Assembly (NCBI GenBank): GCA_034096865.1
Contig: JAWQFJ010001260.1
Location: forward strand, 152,501 to 216,500
Origin: Theodoxus fluviatilis
Taxonomy: Eukaryota > Mollusca > Gastropoda > Cycloneritida > Neritidae
Length of the DNA stretch: 64,000 nucleotides
Direction of reading: 5' to 3'
Part shown: positions 57,957 to 64,000 of the stretch, one piece after another
Position numbering within the stretch: position 1 is the stretch's first letter
Layout of the letters: every line of letters starts with the position of its first letter
The notes under the pieces: model-generated
Databases searched by the model: none
What the model was told of the DNA's origin: nothing
What the model saw: only the letters and a program-made list of their open reading frames with translations
Made by a program: the position numbers and the translations under genes

Positions 57957-59599
57957 TTTTTTTTTTAATTAATTTTTTTATTTACAAAAAGAAAAAAACA
58001 GAGGGGTGGGTGGGGGATGGAGGCATACACAGTAGTTCTCATTAACATCGATCATCAGCATCAATAATCAACATCAATCATAGCGTCAATATTCATCAGC
58101 GTCAATCATCAAACATCAATCAGCATCAGCATCAATTATCAATCATCATCGCCCCAGTACTTTCGTGAATTCGTTCCTATAAAAATAATAACAAATGAGA
58201 AAGTCTACTGAGTAGTCGAGGGTGTATGGGAGGGGTGGGTTTTTAAAATATATTTTTAATAGGGGGTGGGGGGTTATCTCCTTCTAACCGAAAGAATCCG
58301 AAAGAGAAGGAGATGTATTATAAGTTGTTAAGAGAGAAAGAGTGAGAGAGGGGGGGAGGGGGCGTATATGAAGGGTATGTGAAATAAGAAAAGTAAGGGC
58401 ATTTGATGGTGAAGAAGGATAAAGAGGAAGGAGGGGAGTACAGGGGAAGTACGAGGGGAGGGAGGGAGGGAATGTAGAAAGAAGAGTATTTTCCCTTGAC
58501 AATGCGGTTTTACAATGGAAGGAAGGGTGACCATCTTTTTAAATGTATGTGCAGTTTGTCGTTCCGAAATGCTATTCGTTTTTCAATATCTTCTGTGGCT
58601 TGAAGGACCTTTCTGAAAGCATCTATACTAATTTTGTAGTCAAGACATTTAGCGTTAAATATGTATTGTTTGGCACTGAATATTATAAGATTTCCAACGT
58701 CGTTAGACATAATATCTCCAAAGAATACCGTTTTTCTATTAATATTGATCGAAAGAGTGTGACGTTGTAGATATAATTGTAAATCACCCCAGAAGGCCTG
58801 AATCACTTCACACTCCCAGAACACGTGTTCCAGTGTTTCTGGATTGCACAAGCAAAATCCACATAGAGATGACGATACTTTTCTTATCCTGAGAAGAAAG
58901 GTGTTGGTTGAAATTATACGATGCAAAAACTTATACTGGAAATTTCTCAATCTAGTATCTATTGTGCATTTTGATGCAAGTTTATATGCATGTTCCCAAT
59001 CTATGGCCTCGTCCTCAACTGATCTTTTCCATCTTTCTTGTGATCCTATGTATTTAACATTATTTTCCTTGAGAAGGATTTGATAAAAGAAGCGTGTACA
59101 TTTGCACCTCTTGGCAATTTGTTTAATTAGAGATTCCAGCTCATTTCCTCTTTCCTTATTTACAATAATGTGCATCCATGCTGAGGGGATAGCATGCTTT
59201 ACCCGCTGAAATGTGAAACAGTCTTCCATATCAAGACTATGCCTTTCCTTGAGCTCATTAAAACTGATTATTCTATTTTCTTTTATAACGTGTTTAATTT
59301 GTAGTATTCCTTTTTTTGCCCATTTTCGACATTCGATCGGGGCATTACTTTGTTTTATATGTGAATTGTACCAGATTGACTGTTCAAGGATATTATCACT
59401 TGGATTTGTAGTCAACGCAATTTTGCTCCAGTGTTTTAACACATCAAACACAAAATTCTTTTTTTGAATGTATTTCTATTAAATGATGTTCCGTAAGCAC
59501 TGAATTAAAATAGTTGTCACCCCCAATCTTTTCCAAGTAGTGCCTAAAGCTGATTTTCCATTCGCCTTTATTGTTATCATTTATGTACCGTCTAATCCA
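57957..59599 (-). mobile_element. 5'-truncated LINE, left copy
   Basis: Mirror image of 59605-61247. The 5' cut is at the palindrome axis. The ORF2 3' end occupies 58510-59599, then comes a 3' UTR with GA/CT-rich, ATCATCAATC-type and G-rich stretches. It ends in the T-rich complement of a poly-A tail at 57958-57990. Confidence 0.85.
58510..59599 (-). pseudogene. LINE ORF2 C-terminal part, frameshifted
   Basis: Reads as the same protein as the right copy from its VFDVLKHW region to the C terminus (313 codons, 58510-59451). An extra A at 59478 puts the upstream 41 or so codons out of frame. The zinc-knuckle motif C-x2-C-x8-H-x4-C is intact. As the reverse transcriptase core is missing in both copies, it cannot act alone. 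Confidence 0.85.
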
Positions 59600-59604
59600 G
59601 TTTG

Positions 59605-60693
59605 TGGATTAGACGGTACATAAATGATAACAATAAAGGCGAATGGAAAATCAGCTTTAGGCACTACTTGGAAAAGATTGGGGGTGACAACTATTTTAAT
59701 TCAGTGCTTACGGAACATCATTTAAAGAAATACATTCAAAAAAAGAATTTTGTGTTTGATGTGTTAAAACACTGGAGCAAAATTGCGTTGACTACAAATC
59801 CAAGTGATAATATCCTTGAACAGTCAATCTGGTACAATTCACATATAAAACAAAGTAATGCCCCGATCGAATGTCGAAAATGGGCAAAAAAAGGAATACT
59901 ACAAATTAAACACGTTATAAAAGAAAATAGAATAATCAGTTTTAATGAGCTCAAGGAAAGGCATAGTCTTGATATGGAAGACTGTTTCACATTTCAGCGG
60001 GTAAAGCATGCTATCCCCTCAGCATGGATGCACATTATTGTAAATAAGGAAAGAGGAAATGAGCTGGAATCTCTAATTAAACAAATTGCCAAGAGGTGCA
60101 AATGTACACGCTTCTTTTATCAAATCCTTCTCAAGGAAAATAATGTTAAATACATAGGATCACAAGAAAGATGGAAAAGATCAGTTGAGGACGAGGCCAT
60201 AGATTGGGAACATGCATATAAACTTGCATCAAAATGCACAATAGATACTAGATTGAGAAATTTCCAGTATAAGTTTTTGCATCGTATAATTTCAACCAAC
60301 ACCTTTCTTCTCAGGATAAGAAAAGTATCGTCATCTCTATGTGGATTTTGCTTGTGCAATCCAGAAACACTGGAACACGTGTTCTGGGAGTGTGAAGTGA
60401 TTCAGGCCTTCTGGGGTGATTTACAATTATATCTACAACGTCACACTCTTTCGATCAATATTAATAGAAAAACGGTATTCTTTGGAGATATTATGTCTAA
60501 CGACGTTGGAAATCTTATAATATTCAGTGCCAAACAATACATATTTAACGCTAAATGTCTTGACTACAAAATTAGTATAGATGCTTTCAGAAAGGTCCTT
60601 CAAGCCACAGAAGATATTGAAAAACGAATAGCATTTCGGAACGACAAACTGCACATACATTTAAAAAGATGGTCACCCTTCCTTCCATTGTAA
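59605..60693 (+). pseudogene. LINE ORF2 C-terminal fragment, open
   Basis: An open frame of about 362 codons, without a natural start, runs from the axis to a stop at 60691-60693. It opens WIRRYINDNNKGEWK followed by HYLEKIGGDNYF, which is typical of the region just after the reverse transcriptase fingers-palm in L1/Tx1-like ORF2 proteins. It then has the FQYKFLHRIISTNTFLLRI helix pair (about residues 221-239) and the zf-RVT type knuckle, Cys247, Cys250, His259, Cys264, in CGFC...PETLEHVFWEC. The endonuclease and reverse transcriptase catalytic residues are absent, being upstream of the truncation. It is intact where the left copy is frameshifted. Confidence 0.88.
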
Positions 60694-61247
60694 AACCGCA
60701 TTGTCAAGGGAAAATACTCTTCTTTCTACATTCCCTCCCTCCCTCCCCTCGTACTTCCCCTGTACTCCCCTCCTTCCTCTTTATCCTTCTTCACCATCAA
60801 ATGCCCTTACTTTTCTTATTTCACATACCCTTCATATACGCCCCCTCCCCCCCTCTCTCACTCTTTCTCTCTTAACAACTTATAATACATCTCCTTCTCT
60901 TTCGGATTCTTTCGGTTAGAAGGAGATAACCCCCCACCCCCTATTAAAAATATATTTTAAAAACCCACCCCTCCCATACACCCTCGACTACTCAGTAGAC
61001 TTTCTCATTTGTTATTATTTTTATAGGAACGAATTCACGAAAGTACTGGGGCGATGATGATTGATAATTGATGCTGATGCTGATTGATGTTTGATGATTG
61101 ACGCTGATGAATATTGACGCTATGATTGATGTTGATTATTGATGCTGATGATCGATGTTAATGAGAACTACTGTGTATGCCTCCATCCCCCACCCACCCC
61201 TCTGTTTTTTTCTTTTTGTAAATAAAAAAATTAATTAAAAAAAAAAC
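59605..61247 (+). mobile_element. 5'-truncated LINE, right copy
   Basis: Begins at the palindrome axis within ORF2, carries 363 open codons, a 3' UTR, and an A-rich end AATTAATTAAAAAAAAAA finishing at about 61246. It is a non-LTR retrotransposon, most like the L1/Tx1 group by the sequence before and around the zinc knuckle. Because the 5' cut coincides with the axis, no target-site duplication can be identified. Confidence 0.88.
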
Positions 61248-62412
61248 ACAAACTAACTGTCGGTCATTTCGACAGTAGTTGACGACGATATTTCGACCAC
61301 ATCAAGAGGTGGACTAAATCTGTATAGTTGCCAACTATTTGCACAATTAAATGGCGGACCTGTCTACGGTTCGCACTGAAAACGCGGTATTTTGGGATAT
61401 TAGAAACCCATCCAAATAAAATGTAAGCCTTGAACAGCATTAATTTATCGGAACTGTATGTTGAATGCATCAATATGTCGTGAAAGCTTCTACATTTTAC
61501 AAATGGAAGCATTTACACGCCGAACCATCTGCTGACACTGTGTACAATGCTAGTGTTGTCAGATGCCATGAAAACGATACATTTAAATTGCATCTGTGTT
61601 ATGAAAACACTGTTCAGATTAAATTGCTTTATTTTTGGTAACTGAGAACATGTATGTCGATGTACGCCAGGGTTTCACGAGTTTGGTGGGAAAAGTGCGA
61701 GCTGAGGCTCCTAAAAATCAGGTCAACACAAAAGATGACAGCGTTCACGTGTGTGTTTGATCGACAACTGCAACGAAGGATATGGGACAGAACATAAACC
61801 ACACAAATCCGCTTGATTCGTTCGATAATGGATAATTATATATAATGTATTTATATTTCATTGCCATGAAATATTGAAAACTGCAGATGAGTTTCACGAG
61901 GAATTGCATGCGCACATAATGCGTTATCTGCCAACAAGCAGACGACAGCCAAAGACGCTTGCACATGCGCACTCAGACGGGATACCCGGGATTCACCCCT
62001 GTTAGTTACTACGTCATAACGTTTAGTTGGCAACTTCGAAGTCGGATCCAAGTCGACATCGATAGTTGCATGCATCTAAGGGACCGGACAGCGATAGTTG
62101 CCAACTTGGAAGTTCTCAACTGAGCCGTCGTTACCAACTATTCTGGTCGGCTTTTATGCATCAGAGCCCTGATAACAGAGAAACAGACGATGCGCCTAGG
62201 CACTAGCACCTCTCCCCACGCCCTGGGAAAAATCCACCTCGATTGGGCCGACAGGAACGCCAAGTGTCCATGCGTTCGCTGCCCTCACTGACGTCAACTA
62301 TTCTTCCAAAAGCGAGTTTCCCAGGAGCAATCCTAAAGCATCACACGCCATCAGCTCGCGGAACCAGACGCGCGTTTCGTTTCGAGATGAATTTTGAAAA
62401 AGTCCACAGATG
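61248..62412. other. Right-arm unique sequence (mirror of 56791-57955)
   Basis: Reverse complement of the left arm with a few substitutions. No gene is seen. Confidence 0.6.
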
Positions 62413-62858
62413 AGCGCTCACTGCGAGCGCCTGCGTGGAACAGTTCCATCATGAGAAAAGCTTTGATGTTTGCGAGCGCTCACTGCGAACGCTCACTGCG
62501 AGCGCCTGCGTGGAGCAGTTCCATCATGAGAAAAGCTTTGATGTTTGCGAGCGCTCACTGCGAACGCTCACTGCGAGCGCCTGCGTGGAGCAGTTCAATC
62601 ATGAGAAAAGCTTTGATGTTTGCGAGCGCTCACTGCAAACGCTCACTGCGAGCGCCTGCGTGGAGCAGTTCCATCATGAGAAAAGCTTTGATGTTTGCGA
62701 GCGCTCACTGCGAACGCTCACTGCGAGCGCCTGCGTGGAGCAGTTCCATCATGAGAAAAGCTTTGGAGTTTGCGAGCGCTCACTGCGAGCGCCTGCGTGG
62801 AACAGTTCAATCATGAGAAAAGCTTTGGAGTTTGCGAGCGCTCACTGCGAGCGCTCGT
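62413..62858. repeat. Hairpin-rich tandem repeat, right arm
   Basis: Mirror of 56345-56790 with the same length but different unit variants. The distribution of AACATC versus AACTCC and GGAGCA versus GGAACA units differs between arms. Confidence 0.93.
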
Positions 62859-63660
62859 CTCTGAACGTGTTATGTTTTACCCTTTGGAAACGAAACGCGC
62901 CCCTGGTCCCGCGAGAGGATCGCGAACGGTGCGTTAGCATCGTGTGTGAGAAACCCGCTCTCGCGTAGATGCTCAGTTTACAAAAGCATTCGTCTGTCTG
63001 TAACTTCTTCACACAATCCAGTTCTCTTTAGCGCTAGACCACACGTCCTGTACGATCTTCTGCTCACTGTTTCCAAGAAAGTTCAGTTTCGCGTTGACAA
63101 CTACAGGGCACCGTCTCGACGTCTGCAGTGCTGTTGGCATATTTCCATTGTGGGAACGCGCATTAACCGCATTGTGGATCAACATTAGGATAATTTTAGC
63201 CCAAAAACATTGCGACAATGAAATGGGTCACGGACACAGCACACGCTCGAAAGAAATAAACCACAATCTTTGAATGAAAAGAACTTTTCACCGAAGGTAT
63301 CAGCAGACACGCTGTTTGAAGAACAAACTTCTTCCCCAAGAATTCGTCTCTGAACGTGAAAATATGATCCGCAGAGCTTTGCCACACAAGGCACCTGGTG
63401 TTTGTGCAGCGCAAGACGTACGAATCACTCTGTTGACAGCGGGGAGGGGGGTTCCGGCTGCCCCGCGTGTCTGCAGGACGGGCGGGACTGGAGGCCGAGG
63501 CAGGTAGGTACCCACAGTTCCTGTGTGGCTCTCTAGGCCTGGAGCGAGGCCTGCATGCAAACATCTCGCTGCTCTGCTCTGCAAACAGACGGCAGTGGGA
63601 AAGAGACGGGGCCGAGGTATGGCACAAAGACTCGCCACAGCCCGTCTCCTCATCGCCACC
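62859..63660. other. Right-arm unique sequence (mirror of 55543-56344)
   Basis: Reverse complement of the left arm with a few substitutions. No gene is seen. Confidence 0.6.
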
Positions 63661-64000
63661 GCTGCAGTGTGGTGTGGTGTTGCGTGGTGTGGTGTGGTGT
63701 AGTGTGGTGTTGTGTGGTGTGGTGTAGTGTTGTGCTGTTGTGTCAAGTGGTGTCGTGTCGTGTTCTGTGGTGTTATGGTGTTGAGTCGTGTGCTGTTGTG
63801 TGATGTGGTGTAGTGTGGTGTGGTGTTATGTGATGTTGTGTCGTGTCGTGTTCTGTGGTGTTATGGTGTTGTGTCGTGTGCTGTTGTGTGATGTGGTGTA
63901 GTGTTGTGTGGTGTTATGTGATGTGGTGTCGTGTTCTGTGGTGTTATGGTGTTGTGTCGTGTGCTGTTGTTTGATGTGGTGTAGTGTTGTGTGGTGTGTC
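63661..64000. repeat. GTGTC/GTGTT low-complexity array, right arm
   Basis: Mirror of the array at 55203-55543, with several substitutions and small length changes (for example GTTATGTGATGTTGTG against a shorter left-arm form). It is cut by the window end. Confidence 0.93.

Larger units (their letters stand above)
55203..64000. repeat. Near-perfect palindrome, arms at least 4.4 kb, axis at 59602
   Basis: The left arm ends CCGTCTAATCCA at 59599. After the 5-base spacer GTTTG, the right arm begins TGGATTAGACGG at 59605. Position p on the left corresponds to 119204-p beside the axis and to 119203-p from 59477 down to at least 55400, so there is a single 1-bp indel in over 4 kb (an extra A at 59478). 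Substitutions seen include those at 57360, 57013, 56288 and 56237 and several inside the 56.4-kb array. The right arm runs off the window end, so the true extent is unknown. Confidence 0.95.

Noticed and set aside
57957..61247. Twin-primed LINE insertion as the explanation of the head-to-head LINE copies.
   Set aside because: Twin priming inverts only part of one element. Here both copies have complete 3' ends, and several kilobases of flanking non-LINE sequence are inverted as well.

Overview
This window is eukaryotic DNA. Coding sequence occurs only as short exons bounded by GT-AG introns, and the rest is intronic or intergenic sequence rich in microsatellites, minisatellites and transposable-element copies. 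The one cellular gene recognised is the 5' part of a metazoan Rho guanine-nucleotide exchange factor of the AKAP13/ARHGEF28 family on the + strand. The exon and repeat style (a (CCAT)n-tailed SINE, an AGGTCA-rich interspersed repeat, very large introns) fits an invertebrate, most likely a lophotrochozoan such as a mollusc. That placement is inference.

The gene. Five exons (1992-2312, 5217-5406, 34866-34996, 36517-36699, 43247-43450) join with matching intron phases (1, 2, 1, 1) and add up to exactly 343 open codons. Exons A and B match the ankyrin-like N-terminal module of AKAP13/ARHGEF28. Exons C to E are recognised by splice sites, phase and composition. The start codon lies upstream of the window. 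No C1, DH or PH exon is seen, so these should lie downstream. Introns are about 2.9, 29.5, 1.5 and 6.5 kb.

Layout. 1-1.3 kb: GGT/ACC minisatellite. 2-5.4 kb: exons A and B, with a SINE, a 30-bp minisatellite and a MITE between them. 5.4-34.9 kb: one giant intron holding a 47-bp array (16.1-17.4 kb), a 3.6-kb TGTACA array running into an assembly gap and poly-G (21.24 kb), a 1-kb CTCA/CA microsatellite block (27.4-28.5 kb), four copies of the SINE, a second inverted-repeat element, and otherwise featureless sequence. 34.7-43.5 kb: exons C to E among UG repeats, two copies of an AGGTCA-rich element, a 2.1-kb 16-bp CT-rich array and a 1.45-kb 45-bp array ending at the exon E acceptor. 43.9-50 kb: an 84-bp satellite and a 4.07-kb 27-bp G-rich array of about 151 units. 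50-55 kb: another SINE, a 74-bp array and an ACACGAC-type array. 55.2-64 kb: a near-perfect palindrome with at least 4.4-kb arms, whose axis at 59602 lies between two head-to-head, 5'-truncated LINE copies.

Roughly 30% of the window is tandem repeat. Long open frames on both strands inside these arrays are explained by stop-free repeat units and are not called as genes. I found no rRNA, no convincing tRNA, no CRISPR array and no prokaryotic-type operon. The most unusual structures are the palindrome, the tandem array whose every unit copies a 3' splice site next to exon E, and a SINE family whose two ends have seeded separate tandem arrays.
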